Source: CAWEQW01 sp963811365 (GTDB lineage: Bacteria > Actinomycetota > Actinomycetes > Propionibacteriales > Nocardioidaceae). From it: a DNA stretch of 64,000 nucleotides. Every line of letters starts with the position of its first letter. Position 1 is the stretch's first letter. Below, piece by piece: positions 10,406-21,653 of the stretch. Below the pieces are notes generated by a model that worked only from the letters and a program-made list of their open reading frames with translations, was not told the DNA's origin and did not search any database. The position numbers were made by a program, and so were the translations under genes. The stretch covers positions 930,001-994,000 of the forward strand of contig CAWEQW010000008.1 of the NCBI GenBank assembly GCA_963811365.1, given 5' to 3'.

Positions 10406-10900
10406 TCAGGCCCGCGGGTTGCGGCGGGCGATCGAGGCGGTCAGCGCGCTGGCGAAGCCCACCCAGCCGGCGTACGGCGCCAGCAGCGCCGCCGAGGCCG
10501 GGTCCGCGCGCCGGGCCCGGCGGACCAGGTCCCAGCTCGACGCCTCGAGCACGAGCGCCTCGGCGAGCGCGAGACGCGGCCGCTTCGCGGTGAAGAACAG
10601 CCAGCTCCAGCCGGTGTTGAGGGCGAGGTTGACGCCCAGCGCCGTCGCGAACCCGCGGCGCTCGGTGGGCTCGGCGCGGGCCAGGGTGCGGGCGGACCCG
10701 ACCGCGATCAGTGAGTAGAGCGTCGTCCACGCCGGGCCGAACAGCCACCCGGGCGGCTGCCAGTCGGGCTTGTCCAGCCGCGCGTACCACCGGGAGCCGA
10801 CGTCCGTGCCGATGCCGCCCACGACCGCGGTGGTGGCGGCGGCTGCGGCGGTGAGCGGCAGATACCGGGCATCTCTGCGTTGAAGGATCACGTCGTCCAT
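10406..10900 (-). CDS. tspO: TspO/MBR family tryptophan-rich sensory protein
   Basis: Five-helix membrane protein of 164 residues related to the mitochondrial benzodiazepine receptor, binding tetrapyrroles or similar hydrophobic ligands. The signature WYARLDKPDWQPPGWLFGPAWTTLYSLIAVG is clear, and NTGWSWLFF is the conserved fourth-helix motif. The start ATG at 10900 has a modest GAGG upstream. Convergent with the DUF4190 gene. Confidence 0.9.
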   Translation of the reverse strand: MDDVILQRRDARYLPLTAAAAATTAVVGGIGTDVGSRWYARLDKPDWQPPGWLFGPAWTTLYSLIAVGSARTLARAEPTERRGFATALGVNLALNTGWSWLFFTAKRPRLALAEALVLEASSWDLVRRARRADPASAALLAPYAGWVGFASALTASIARRNPRA

Positions 10901-10926
10901 CCTGCCTCACTGGTCGCGGCGGTCCG

Positions 10927-11835
10927 TCACGGGTCGCCTGGGGTTCGCGTCGCGACCGCCAGCGGATGGGTCCACGACCAGGCCGCGGCGGCCATCACGA
11001 TCCGGGAGAAGTAGTTGATCCACAGCACGAGGATCAGCGCGACGCCGAACGCCTGGAACGCGGGAGAGCCGTGGGTCCTGCCGATCAGCAGCAGGGAGAG
11101 CACCTTGAGCACCTCGAAGCCGATCGCCCCGACGACGGCCCCCTGCACCAGTGCGCGGGTCGGCAGCGTCGGCGCCGCCAGCAGCCGGAACATCACCAGG
11201 AAGAGCCCGGTGGTGACCGCCACGGCAACGACCCGGACCACCACCTGGAGCAGCGTCGCGGAGAACGGTGCGCCCTCGAGGCCGAGCACGTCGAGTGCCT
11301 GCCGGGTGAGTCCGGTGACCAGGCCGGAGAGCGAGACCGACGCGACCAGCGTCACCCCGACGACCCCCAGCGCCGCCAGGTCGAACACCTTCCCGGCCAC
11401 GAACCCCCGGCGCTCGCGGCGCGGCAGCTCGAACATCACCGCCAGCGCGAAGCGCATCGACGACAGCCAGCCGAGCCCGGTGTAGAGCAGTGCCACGAAC
11501 CCGACCACGCCGGCGGTGGTCGCCTGGTCCTCGAACGTCGACAGCGGGATCTGGTGCGGGCCGTCCCCGACCAGCCCGGGCAGCACCTGGTCGAGCGCGG
11601 TGACCAGGCTCTCCTGGATGCCGGGGACGACGGAGGCCAGCACGCCGACGACCGCGAAGGCGATCGCGAGCAGCGGGAAGAACGACAGGAAGCCGAAGTA
11701 GGTGACCGCACCCGCCTGGGCGTTCCCGTTGACCCTGCCGTAGTGCTGCAGCGCCCGCACCAGGTGGTCGACGAACGGGCTGCGCTCCCGGACCTCGCGT
11801 CCGCGGGCCCGCAGGCGCTCGGCCCACGCGGGCAT
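10927..11835 (-). CDS. YihY/virulence factor BrkB family membrane protein (copy 1)
   Basis: Inner-membrane protein of 302 residues with about six helices. YihY hallmarks are NAQAGAVTYFGFLSFFPLLAIAF near the N terminus and ILVLWINYFSRIVMAAAAW at the end. The exact role is unknown; despite old names it is not a proven RNase. The ATG at 11835 lies five bases after the stop of the 2H phosphoesterase gene, so the two are co-transcribed. A second, more distant family member is at 43406-44539. Confidence 0.88.
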   Translation of the reverse strand: MPAWAERLRARGREVRERSPFVDHLVRALQHYGRVNGNAQAGAVTYFGFLSFFPLLAIAFAVVGVLASVVPGIQESLVTALDQVLPGLVGDGPHQIPLSTFEDQATTAGVVGFVALLYTGLGWLSSMRFALAVMFELPRRERRGFVAGKVFDLAALGVVGVTLVASVSLSGLVTGLTRQALDVLGLEGAPFSATLLQVVVRVVAVAVTTGLFLVMFRLLAAPTLPTRALVQGAVVGAIGFEVLKVLSLLLIGRTHGSPAFQAFGVALILVLWINYFSRIVMAAAAWSWTHPLAVATRTPGDP

Positions 11836-11840
11836 CCCGG

Positions 11841-12377
11841 CTACCTGTGGGCGGAGCGGTCGGCCGAGCCGGTCAGCGGGAAGTCCCGGGTCGGCTTCCA
11901 CCCGGAGTGGTCGCCGTGGACGTACAGCGAGAAGTGCCCGACGTCGAACCGGCACTCGAACCCCGCCAGGTCGGCGAACGCCGCGTCGAGGCGGTCGTCA
12001 CCGAGGTGGTGGGCGACGGTGACGTGCGGGTGGTAGGGGAACTGCAGGGAGCGGTCCAGCGGCCCCCGGCGCAGCGACAGGGCGAGCTGCTCGCAGGCCG
12101 AGATGCCCTCCACGACGGCCACGAACACCACCGGCGACACCGGCCGGAAGGTGCCCGTGCCGCGCAGGTGGATCCGGAAGGCGGCGTTGGTCGCCGCGGC
12201 CTCGGCGAGGCGCCGCTCGACCGCCGGGACGCCGGCGTCGTCCACCTCCGTCGGCGGCACCAGGGTGACGTGCGTCGGGATGCCGTGGGCGGTCGTGTCG
12301 CCGAGCTCCGTGCGGTACTCCTGGAGGCGGGTGCCCCAGGGCTCGGGCACGGCGATGGCCACTCCGATCGTCGTCAC
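11841..12377 (-). CDS. 2'-5' RNA ligase family (2H phosphoesterase) protein
   Basis: Protein of 178 residues with the two HxT motifs that define the 2H phosphoesterase fold: THVTLVPP near residue 35 and PHVTVAHHL near residue 118. Members act on 2',3'-cyclic phosphates or RNA ends; the physiological substrate here is unknown. The GTG start at 12377 has TAGGGT seven bases upstream, so it probably has its own leaderless promoter at the end of trpS even though trpS lies just upstream on the same strand. Confidence 0.85.
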   Translation of the reverse strand: MTTIGVAIAVPEPWGTRLQEYRTELGDTTAHGIPTHVTLVPPTEVDDAGVPAVERRLAEAAATNAAFRIHLRGTGTFRPVSPVVFVAVVEGISACEQLALSLRRGPLDRSLQFPYHPHVTVAHHLGDDRLDAAFADLAGFECRFDVGHFSLYVHGDHSGWKPTRDFPLTGSADRSAHR

Positions 12378-12384
12378 GCAGCAG

Positions 12385-12390
12385 ACCCTA
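12385..12390 (-). promoter_or_regulatory. Leaderless-type -10 element of the 2H phosphoesterase gene
   Basis: TAGGGT on the minus strand, seven bases before the GTG at 12377; it overlaps the stop codon of trpS. Confidence 0.5.
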
Positions 12391-13422
12391 CCGACCGGTG
12401 GCGACGAATCCGACCCGGTCGTAGACGTCGGCCAGGGTCCGCTCGGCCACCGCGTTCGCGCGCTCGGCTCCGGCCCGCAGGACGCCCGCCAGCCGGTCGC
12501 GGTCGTCGAGCAGCTCCAGGGTCCGGTCGCGGAACGGCGTGACGAACTCCACCACGACGTCGGCGAGCTCCTTCTTGAAGTCGCCGTAGCCGCGTCCGGC
12601 GTACTCCTTCTCGAGCTGCTCGACGCTGCGTCCGGTCAACGCCGAGTAGATCGTCAGCAGGTTGGAGATGCCGGGCTTCTGCTCCTCGTCGAAGCGCACC
12701 TCGCTGCCGGAGTCGGTGACCGCCGAGCGGATCTTCTTGGCCGACACCCTGGGGTCGTCGAGCATCTCGATGATCCCTGCCGGCGACGAGGCGGACTTCG
12801 ACATCTTCGCCGTCGGCTCCTGGAGGTCGGTGATCTTCGCAGTGGACTCGAGGATGTACGGCTCGGGCAGCCGGAACGTCTTCTTGAACCGGTGGTTGAA
12901 CCGGCCGGCCAGGTCGCGGGTCAGCTCGAGGTGCTGGCGCTGGTCCTCGCCGACCGGGACGTACTGCGGTCGGTAGAGCAGGATGTCCGCGGCCTGCAGG
13001 ACCGGGTAGGTGAACAGCCCCACCGAGGCGCTCTCCCGGCCGCCCTTGGCCGCCTTGTCCTTGAACTGGGTCATCCGGTTGGCCTCGCCGAAGCCGGTGA
13101 TGCACTGCAGCACCCAGCAGAGCTGGGCGTGCGCCGGCACCTGCGACTGGATGAAGATCGCCGCCCGCTCCGGGTCGATGCCCATCGCGAGAAGCTGCGC
13201 GGCGGCCCGCAGGCACCGGTCCCGCAGCCGCCTCGGGTCCTGCTCCACGGTGATCGCGTGCATGTCCGCGATGAAGAAGAACGGCTCGTGCTCCTCCTGC
13301 AGGGAGACCCACTGGCGCAGCGCACCGAGGTAGTTGCCGAAGTGGAAGGAGTCCGCGGTCGGCTGGATCCCCGAGAGGACCCGCGGGCGCGGCGCGGCCG
13401 GGACGGGAGCGGGGTCGGACAT
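12388..13422 (-). CDS. trpS: Tryptophanyl-tRNA synthetase
   Basis: Class I aminoacyl-tRNA synthetase charging tRNA-Trp, about 344 residues. The HIGH-like motif is FHFGNYLGA near residue 27, the KMSKS loop is AKMSKSASSP near residue 205, and GEANRMTQFKDK is family-specific. Three ATGs compete (13431, 13428, 13422). None has a ribosome site; 13422 is seven bases after GACAAT, a plausible leaderless -10, so I favour it. It is followed closely by the 2H phosphoesterase and YihY genes. Confidence 0.95.
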   Translation of the reverse strand: MSDPAPVPAAPRPRVLSGIQPTADSFHFGNYLGALRQWVSLQEEHEPFFFIADMHAITVEQDPRRLRDRCLRAAAQLLAMGIDPERAAIFIQSQVPAHAQLCWVLQCITGFGEANRMTQFKDKAAKGGRESASVGLFTYPVLQAADILLYRPQYVPVGEDQRQHLELTRDLAGRFNHRFKKTFRLPEPYILESTAKITDLQEPTAKMSKSASSPAGIIEMLDDPRVSAKKIRSAVTDSGSEVRFDEEQKPGISNLLTIYSALTGRSVEQLEKEYAGRGYGDFKKELADVVVEFVTPFRDRTLELLDDRDRLAGVLRAGAERANAVAERTLADVYDRVGFVATGR

Positions 13423-13435
13423 GCCCATCATTGTC

Positions 13436-14834
13436 TCAGGTGGCGCGCGGCTGCTCCGTCCCGGTCTCCTCGCGCGCCACGTCGGTCGGGACCTCGATGG
13501 TCGGCTGGACGGCCAGGGCGTCGGTCACCAGGCCGGTGGGGGTGTCGACCAGCCCCGCGGGTACGACGGTGACCAGCACCCTGCTCGCCCGACGGCCCTC
13601 GGTCTCGCGCACCTGAAGGCGGTGGTCCTCGAACTCGACGGCGTCGCCGACCGCCGGAAGCCGGCCGAGCCGGGCCATGATGTAGCCGGCCACCGTCTCG
13701 TAGGGCCCCTCGGGCAGCTCGATGCCGGTCTCGTCCTCGAAGTCGTCGAGGTTCAGCAGCCCGTCGACCTCGACCTCGCCGCCGCGGTGCCGTTTCGTCT
13801 CGGGCTCGGCGACGTCGTACTCGTCGCGGATGTCGCCGATCAGCTCCTCGACGAGGTCCTCGAGGGTCACGATCCCCGCGGTGCCGCCGTACTCGTCGGC
13901 CACGATCGCCAGGTGGGTGCCCTCGCGGCGCATATCGGCCAGCGCGGCGAGGATCTGCCGGGTCCACGGCAGCACGAGCGTCTGCCGGACCAGCTCGCTC
14001 ACCCGCACCGACCGGTTGGCCACCTCGGGGTCGAGCAGGTCGCGCACGTGCACGAAGCCGATCACGTCGTCGGCGGAGCCCCGGATCACCGGGTAGCGGG
14101 AGTGCGGCTGGGTCAGCGCCTGCTTGGCGGCCTTGTAGACCGGGGTGGAGGCGTCCAGGAACTCCACCTCGGTCCGCGGGATCATCACCTCGCGGATCTG
14201 CCGGTCGCCGGCCTCGAAGACGTCCTCGACGATCCGGCGCTCCTCGTCTCCCAGGGTCTCGTGCGCGTTGACGAGCTCGCGCAGCTCCTCGTCGCTCATC
14301 TGCTCGCGCTGCGCCTACGGGTCGCCGCCGAGCAGCCGGACGACGATGTTGGTGGAGGCCGACAGCAGCCAGATCACCGGCCGGGAGACCCGCGAGACCC
14401 GGTCGATCATCGGACCGAGCGCCAGCGCGAAGGCCTCGGCGCGCTGCAGTCCCAGGCGCTTGGGCGCGAGCTCGCCGAACACGAGCGAGAGGTAGGAGAT
14501 GGCCACGGTCACGAGGACGAGCGCCAGTGGGTCGGCCAGCCCGGTGGGCACCCCCCAGCCCTCGAGGACCGGCGCGAGGTCGCCCGAGAGCGTCGCACCA
14601 CCGAACGCGGCGGACATGAACCCGGCGAACGTGACGCCGACCTGCACGGCCGCCAGGAACCGGTTGGGGTCCTGGTTCAGCTCGGCGACGATCCGGCCGC
14701 GGCGACCCTGGGACGCCAGCGCGCGGGCCTGGCTGTCGCGCAGCGAGACGAGCGAGATCTCGGCGGCGGCGAACACCCCCCCGACCAGCACGAACAAGGA
14801 CGACGAGCCCGATGTTCGCGAGCGTGCCGTTCAC
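13436..14834 (-). pseudogene. CorC/HlyC-type hemolysin-family protein (CNNM, CBS pair, CorC domain), disrupted by a frameshift and an amber codon
   Basis: Repaired, the protein has about 465 residues: an N-terminal membrane CNNM/DUF21 domain (GGVFAAAEISLVSLRDSQARA..., LVFGELAPKRLGL), then ETLGDEERRIVEDVFEAGDRQIREVMIPR opening the CBS pair, and a C-terminal CorC domain (EYGGTAGIVTLEDLVEELIGDI). Such proteins are linked to Mg/Co export or membrane repair. Two lesions are seen. One extra base near 14795-14797 shifts the frame after the GTG start at 14834 and the first dozen residues. An in-frame TAG at 14317-14315 replaces what should be a Lys codon in DP-K-AQREQ. The part after the TAG could restart at ATG 14299, so the halves might be made separately, but I consider that unlikely. 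Confidence 0.85.
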
Positions 14835-14860
14835 CGGGGATGACCCTCGTCCATGTCACG

Positions 14861-14866
14861 AGGATA
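14861..14866 (-). promoter_or_regulatory. Putative -10 element of the CorC-type gene
   Basis: TATCCT on the minus strand, 26 bases before the GTG at 14834, followed by GAGGG as a possible ribosome site. It lies in the 83-base divergent gap with the acetyltransferase gene. Confidence 0.4.
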
Positions 14867-14917
14867 GTGGCGCCCAATCAGGTTGCCGAACGATCCCGGC
14901 TCCGCGAGGGTTCTGCC

Positions 14918-16052
14918 GTGGAGTTCCCCGACGACGTGCCCCGGCTCAGCGACGGGACCGTGACGCTGCGCGCGCCGGCCCTCGAGGACGTGCCCGGCTC
15001 GGTCGAGCAGTGCCGGGACCCGGTGAGCCAGCAGTGGACCACGGTGCCGGTCCCCTTCCACGAGGACGACGCCCGGCACTATCTCGGCGAGGTGCTGCCG
15101 GCGGCGTGGCGCGCCGACGAGGAGTGGGGGTTCGTGGTCGAGGCGCGCGACGACGACGGGTCCGCGCGGTACGCCGGGACGATCTCGCTGCGCAACCGCG
15201 GTGACCGGCGCGCCGAGGTGGCCTACGGCTCGCACCCGTGGGCCCGTGGCCGCGGGATCCTGGAGCGCGCCGTACGCCTGCTGCTGGAGTGGGGGTTCGC
15301 CGCGCGGGACCTGCAGACCGTGATCTGGTGGGCGAACAGGGGCAACTGGGCCTCCCGGCGGCTGGCCTGGCGGCTCGGCTTCACCGTCGACGGCACGGTC
15401 CGGCAGTGGCTGCCGCAGCGTGGCAAGCTCGTCGACGCGTGGGTCGGTGACGCTGCTGGCCACGGACCAGCGCAGCCCGCGACACCCGTGGTACGACGTC
15501 CCGCGGATCGTCGGCCGCGGCGTGGTCCTGCGGGCGCACCGGCCCGACGACGCGGCCCGGGTCGCACAGGCGTGCAACGACGAGCGCACGCGCGCCTGGT
15601 TCCACCGGCTGCCGGTGCCGTACACCCACGACGACGCCGTGGACTACCTCGAGGGGCGCGTGGAGCAGCGGGCGACGGGCCACGGGATCAGCTGGGCGGT
15701 CGCGGACCCGGACACCGACGAGCTGCTGGCGAACATCAGCCTCTTCGACCTCAAGCCGGGCCGCGAGGCCGAGATCGGCTACTGGACGCACCCCGCCGCG
15801 CGCGGCCGCGGGGTGATGACCGAGGCCTGCCGGCTCGTCGTGCGGCACGCGTTCGTGCCGGAGGACGACGGCGGGCTGGGGCTGCGACGGGTGATGGTCT
15901 ACGCCGCGGAGCCGAACGCCGCCTCCCGGCACGTCATCGAGGCCAACGGCTTCACGCGCACGGGCATCGAGCGCCGCGGCCTCGCCCTGCGGGGCGGTGT
16001 GCTCGTCGACACGGTCTGCTACGACATGCTCGCCGAGGAGCTGGTCGGCTGA
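14918..16052 (+). pseudogene. Tandem-domain GNAT acetyltransferase, frameshifted between the domains
   Basis: Two RimJ/RimL-type GNAT domains in one protein of about 378 residues. Domain 1 (about 1-175) shows YGSHPWARGRGILERAVRLLLEWGF and WWANRGNWASRRLAWRLGF; domain 2 (about 190-378) shows GYWTHPAARGRGVMTEACRLVV and NAASRHVIEANGF. Both contain the acetyl-CoA loop pattern R/Q-x-x-G-x-G/A, so both may be active. The frame breaks near 15447-15449: WVG is followed by one extra base before LLATDQR. GTG at 14918 has GAGGG seven bases upstream. The 3' end overlaps the end of the convergent MFS gene by 34 bases. The acceptor substrate is unknown. Confidence 0.85.
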
Positions 16053-17279
16053 GTGTGCCGCCGGTGCAGCGCGACCGAGAGCCCGAGCACGACCAGCCCG
16101 AGGAACGACAGGCCTGACGCCGACCCAGCTCGGCGCGGTGTAGCCCCAGCCGGCCGCGATCACCAGACCGCCGAGCCACGCGCCGAGCGCGTTCGCCAGG
16201 TTGAGCGCGGCGTGGTTCATCGCGGCGCCCAGCGTCTGCGCGTCCCCCGCGACGTGCATCAGCCGCATCTGGAGGTTCACGACGAGCACCGAGGCCAGGC
16301 AGGCGACCAGGAACACCGTCGCCACGCCGGTCACGGCCGCGCGTGCGGACACCGTGAACAGCGCCAGCGACGCGCCCATCCCGACCGAGCCCACGACCAG
16401 CGCCCGCAGGTTGGACCAGTCGGCGAGCCGCCCGCCCAGGAAGGTGCCGACCGTCCCGCCCAGCCCGTAGGCGAACAGGAAGACCGGCACGGCGGCCTTC
16501 GACAGGCCGGTCACGTCGGTCACGGTCGGCGCGATGTAGCTGTACATCGCGAACATCCCGCCGAAGCCCACGGCGCCCACCAGGAGGGTCAGCCACACCT
16601 GGACGCTGCCGAACGCGCGCAGCTCGCGGCGACCGGTGGCGGCCCGGTCGGCGGGGGAGCGCGGAACGAACGAGGCGACCAGCGCGATCGTCAGCACCCC
16701 CAGCACGGTGACCGCGACGTACGCCGACCGCCAGCCGAGGTGCTGGCCCATCCAGGTCGCCGTCGGCACCCCGACGATGTTCGCCACCGGGAGCCCCAGC
16801 ATGACCAGGCTGACCGCCCGGCCACGGCGCGCCGGGTCCACGAGCGAGGCGGCCACGAGCGAGGCGACCCCGAAGAAGGCACCGTGCGGGATCCCGGCGA
16901 GGAACCGGGCCAGCGTCAGCGCCCCGTCACCGGCGGCCAGCGCGCTGGCCAGGTTGCCGAGCGCGAAGACCGCCATCAGCCCCAGCAGCAGCCCCTTGCG
17001 GGGCGCCCGGGCCCCGAGGACGGCGATGAGCGGGGCGCCGACCACGACCCCCAGCGCGTACGCCGAGATCAGGTGGCCGCCCTGCGGGATCGAGACGTTC
17101 ACGCCGCGGGCGATCTCGGGCAGCAGCCCCATCGTCACGAACTCGGTGGTGCCGATCGCGAAGCCGCCGGTCGCCAGCGCCAGCGTCGCGAGCAGGACGT
17201 GCCGCGCCGAGGGTCGGCGCGCTGCGGCGCGGGACGGCGCGGGCGCCCCCGGGCGGGGGTCGGTCGACGTGGTGGTCAC
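16019..17279 (-). pseudogene. MFS transporter (sugar/drug efflux, AraJ/Cmx-like), frameshifted near its C terminus
   Basis: Twelve-helix major facilitator of about 419 residues. The start region FAIGTTEFVTMGLLPEIARGVNVS and the loop RAPRKGLLLGLM identify the DHA1 group of AraJ/chloramphenicol-exporter-like proteins. The frame shifts near 16114-16118, after YTAPSWVG: one extra base leads into a foreign tail, while repair gives LSFLGLVVLGLSVALHRRHT and a TAG at 16021-16019. Only the last helix is affected, so partial function is conceivable. GTG at 17279 follows GGAAGG by six bases. Convergent with the GNAT gene, overlapping by 34 bases. Confidence 0.85.
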
Positions 17280-17390
17280 GGGGGTCCTTCCGGACGCGAG
17301 TGCAGGGCCGGGGAGCGGCTACGCGCACCCACTCCGGGCCAACCACCCGATCCGGCTGCCTGTTCCGCGCATCCGGCGACGAGACCGATG

Positions 17391-19625
<2,235 letters not shown>

Positions 19626-19658
19626 CGAGGCTCCGTTCGCTTCCGACGAGGGGCGGTT

Positions 19659-19677
19659 TCTTGACATCAAGATATCT
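19659..19677. promoter_or_regulatory. Overlapping palindromes upstream of icd (putative operator)
   Basis: TCTTGA-CA-TCAAGA (19659-19672) is a perfect inverted repeat with a 2-base centre and overlaps the 8-base palindrome AGATATCT (19670-19677). On the minus strand the AT-rich part (GATATCTTG) could serve as the icd -10, so a bound regulator would cover the promoter. Confidence 0.5.
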
Positions 19678-19804
19678 CACCCCGTGTCCGCAACGGTAGC
19701 CGCGTCCGGGGACAGCCCACCAGACCGGTGCGTGGACGGCCGGTGCGTGGGCCCGCCCCGCAGCGGGTACGACGAGGCCGAGACGACCAGACGAGAGGAG
19801 CACC

Positions 19805-20410
19805 ATGACGGACTCCACGGACTCCACGGACTCCACGGCCCGGCCCCCGGCGGCAGGCCGCCCGGCGACGGTCACCTGGACCGAGCGGCTCGAGGAGGCG
19901 CGCCGGCTCGACCCGGTCGTCCACGCGGTCCGACCGGTCGCGGACGCACTCGTGGCCGACCCGTCCCGCGCGGACCTGCTGCGCGGGGCCTGGCTCGGTC
20001 ATGCGGCGCACCCGCTCCTGACCGACGTACCGATCGGACTGTGGACCTCGGCACTCACCCTGGACCTGGTCGGCGGCCGCGGCTCGCGCGACGCCGCACG
20101 GCGACTGGTCGGGCTCGGCATCCTCAGCGCGGTCCCGGCCGCGGTGACCGGCTGGGCCGAGTGGACCGGGACCGGCGACCGCGAGCAGCGGGTGGGCGTC
20201 GTGCACGCCGCAGCGAACGCGGTCGCCGTCGGGCTGTTCACCGCCTCGTGGCGCGCCCGGCGGCGCGGCCGGACCCTGCGCGGCCGCGCCCTCGGCCTGG
20301 CCGCCGCGTCCGCGCTCGGCCTCGGCGGCTACCTCGGCGGCCACCTGGTCTCGGCGCGCAAGGTCTCCAGCCGGCATCCGGCGTTCGAGGACGACGCTCC
20401 CCCGGCCTGA
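19805..20410 (+). CDS. DUF2231-type membrane protein
   Basis: Protein of 201 residues with four hydrophobic segments. The motif AWLGHAAHPLLTDVPIGLWTSALTLDL is characteristic of DUF2231, whose conserved His residues may bind haem or a metal; no role is established. The N terminus contains a threefold TDS repeat encoded by a 9-base tandem repeat (19808-19834). ATG at 19805 follows AGAGGAG. A strong hairpin at 20419-20439 ends the unit before mdh. Confidence 0.8.
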   Translation: MTDSTDSTDSTARPPAAGRPATVTWTERLEEARRLDPVVHAVRPVADALVADPSRADLLRGAWLGHAAHPLLTDVPIGLWTSALTLDLVGGRGSRDAARRLVGLGILSAVPAAVTGWAEWTGTGDREQRVGVVHAAANAVAVGLFTASWRARRRGRTLRGRALGLAAASALGLGGYLGGHLVSARKVSSRHPAFEDDAPPA

Positions 20411-20418
20411 CCCATCTC

Positions 20419-20439
20419 CCGCCCCGGGTCTCGGGGCGG
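20419..20439 (+). terminator. Hairpin terminator after the DUF2231 gene
   Basis: CCGCCCCG - GGTCT - CGGGGCGG, an 8-bp perfect GC stem with a 5-base loop, starting eight bases after the stop codon. No T-run follows. Confidence 0.6.
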
Positions 20440-20451
20440 CCGTCCATCCGC

Positions 20452-20457
20452 TAGCGT
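20452..20457 (+). promoter_or_regulatory. Putative -10 element of mdh
   Basis: TAGCGT, 48 bases before the mdh GTG and directly after the upstream terminator hairpin. No good -35 is visible. Confidence 0.4.
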
Positions 20458-20505
20458 CTGGAACGCAGCACTGTTGCGTACGTCGAGGTGAAACCAGGAG
20501 CCCCC

Positions 20506-21498
20506 GTGAGTAGAACTCCCGTCAAGGTGGCCGTCACCGGCGCCGCCGGCCAGATCGGCTACAGCCTGCTCTTCCGCATCGCCAGTGGCGCGCTGCTGGG
20601 CCCGGAGACCCCGGTGGAGCTCCGGCTGCTCGAGATCACCCCCGCGCTCAAGCCGCTCGAGGGCGTGGTGATGGAGCTCGACGACTGCGCGTTCCCGACC
20701 CTGGCCGGGGTGGAGACCGGCGACGACGCCAACCGGGTGTTCGACGGGGCGAACCTCGCGCTGCTCGTGGGCGCCCGTCCGCGCACCAAGGGGATGGAGC
20801 GCGGCGACCTCCTCGAGGCCAACGGCGCGATCTTCACCGCGCAGGGCAAGGCGCTCAACGAGGTGGCCGCGGACGACGTCCGCATCGGCGTGACCGGGAA
20901 CCCGGCCAACACCAACGCCCTGATCGCGATGTCGAACGCGCCGGACATCCCGCGCGACCGGTTCTCGGCACTCACCCGGCTGGACCACAACCGGGCGCTC
21001 TCGCAGCTGGCCGCCAAGACCGGCGCCCGGGTGGGCGACATCTCCCGGCTGACGATCTGGGGCAACCACTCCGCGACGCAGTACCCCGACATCTTCCACG
21101 CCGAGATCGACGGCCGGAACGCCGCCGAGGTGGTCGGCGACCAGTCCTGGATCGAGAACGAGTTCATCCCCACCGTGGCCAAGCGCGGCGCGGCGATCAT
21201 CGAGGCCCGCGGCGCCTCCTCGGCCGCGTCGGCCGCCTCGGCCACCATCGACGCGGCCCACGACTGGCTCACCGGCAGCCGGGACGGCGACTGGGTGTCC
21301 ATGGCGGTCGCCTCGGACGGCTCGTACGGCATTCCCGAGGGGATCGTGTACTCGTTCCCGGTGACCACACGGGACGGGAGCTGGGAGATCGTCCCGGGGC
21401 TGGAGATCGACGACTTCTCCCGGAGCAGGATGGACGCCACCGCCGCCGAGCTGCTCGACGAGCGCGAGGCCGTCTCGGCGCTGGGCCTGATCGGCTGA
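20506..21498 (+). CDS. mdh: Malate dehydrogenase
   Basis: NAD-dependent malate dehydrogenase of 330 residues, interconverting malate and oxaloacetate. The cofactor site is VTGAAGQIGYSLLFRIASG; substrate Args lie in GARPRTKGMERGDLL; the catalytic His is in IWGNHSATQYPD and its Asp partner in TRLDHNRA. The start GTG at 20506 follows CCAGGAG by six bases; an upstream in-frame ATG lacks a site. Together with icd, sdh and sucCD it makes this window unusually rich in TCA-cycle genes. Confidence 0.96.
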   Translation: MSRTPVKVAVTGAAGQIGYSLLFRIASGALLGPETPVELRLLEITPALKPLEGVVMELDDCAFPTLAGVETGDDANRVFDGANLALLVGARPRTKGMERGDLLEANGAIFTAQGKALNEVAADDVRIGVTGNPANTNALIAMSNAPDIPRDRFSALTRLDHNRALSQLAAKTGARVGDISRLTIWGNHSATQYPDIFHAEIDGRNAAEVVGDQSWIENEFIPTVAKRGAAIIEARGASSAASAASATIDAAHDWLTGSRDGDWVSMAVASDGSYGIPEGIVYSFPVTTRDGSWEIVPGLEIDDFSRSRMDATAAELLDEREAVSALGLIG

Positions 21499-21653
21499 GC
21501 CGCCGACGGACCAGCGCACTGGCCCGGGGACGCGCCCGGCACCGGACGCCTGGGCCCTTTTCCCCATAACGGGACGAATGACCCCTTACGCCCGGGCGGC
21601 GCCGCACCGAGACTGGTGATGACCGTGAGGTCAGGCTCGTTGGGAGGCGAACC

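Noticed and set aside
15381..16018. Extended C terminus of the MFS protein beyond its normal end
   Set aside because: It arises from the +1 shift near 16115 and is antisense to the second GNAT domain.
13334..16117. One 927-codon plus-strand frame covering the first GNAT domain
   Set aside because: Only the part from 14918 to about 15448 is coding; the rest is antisense to trpS and the CorC-type gene or past the frameshift.
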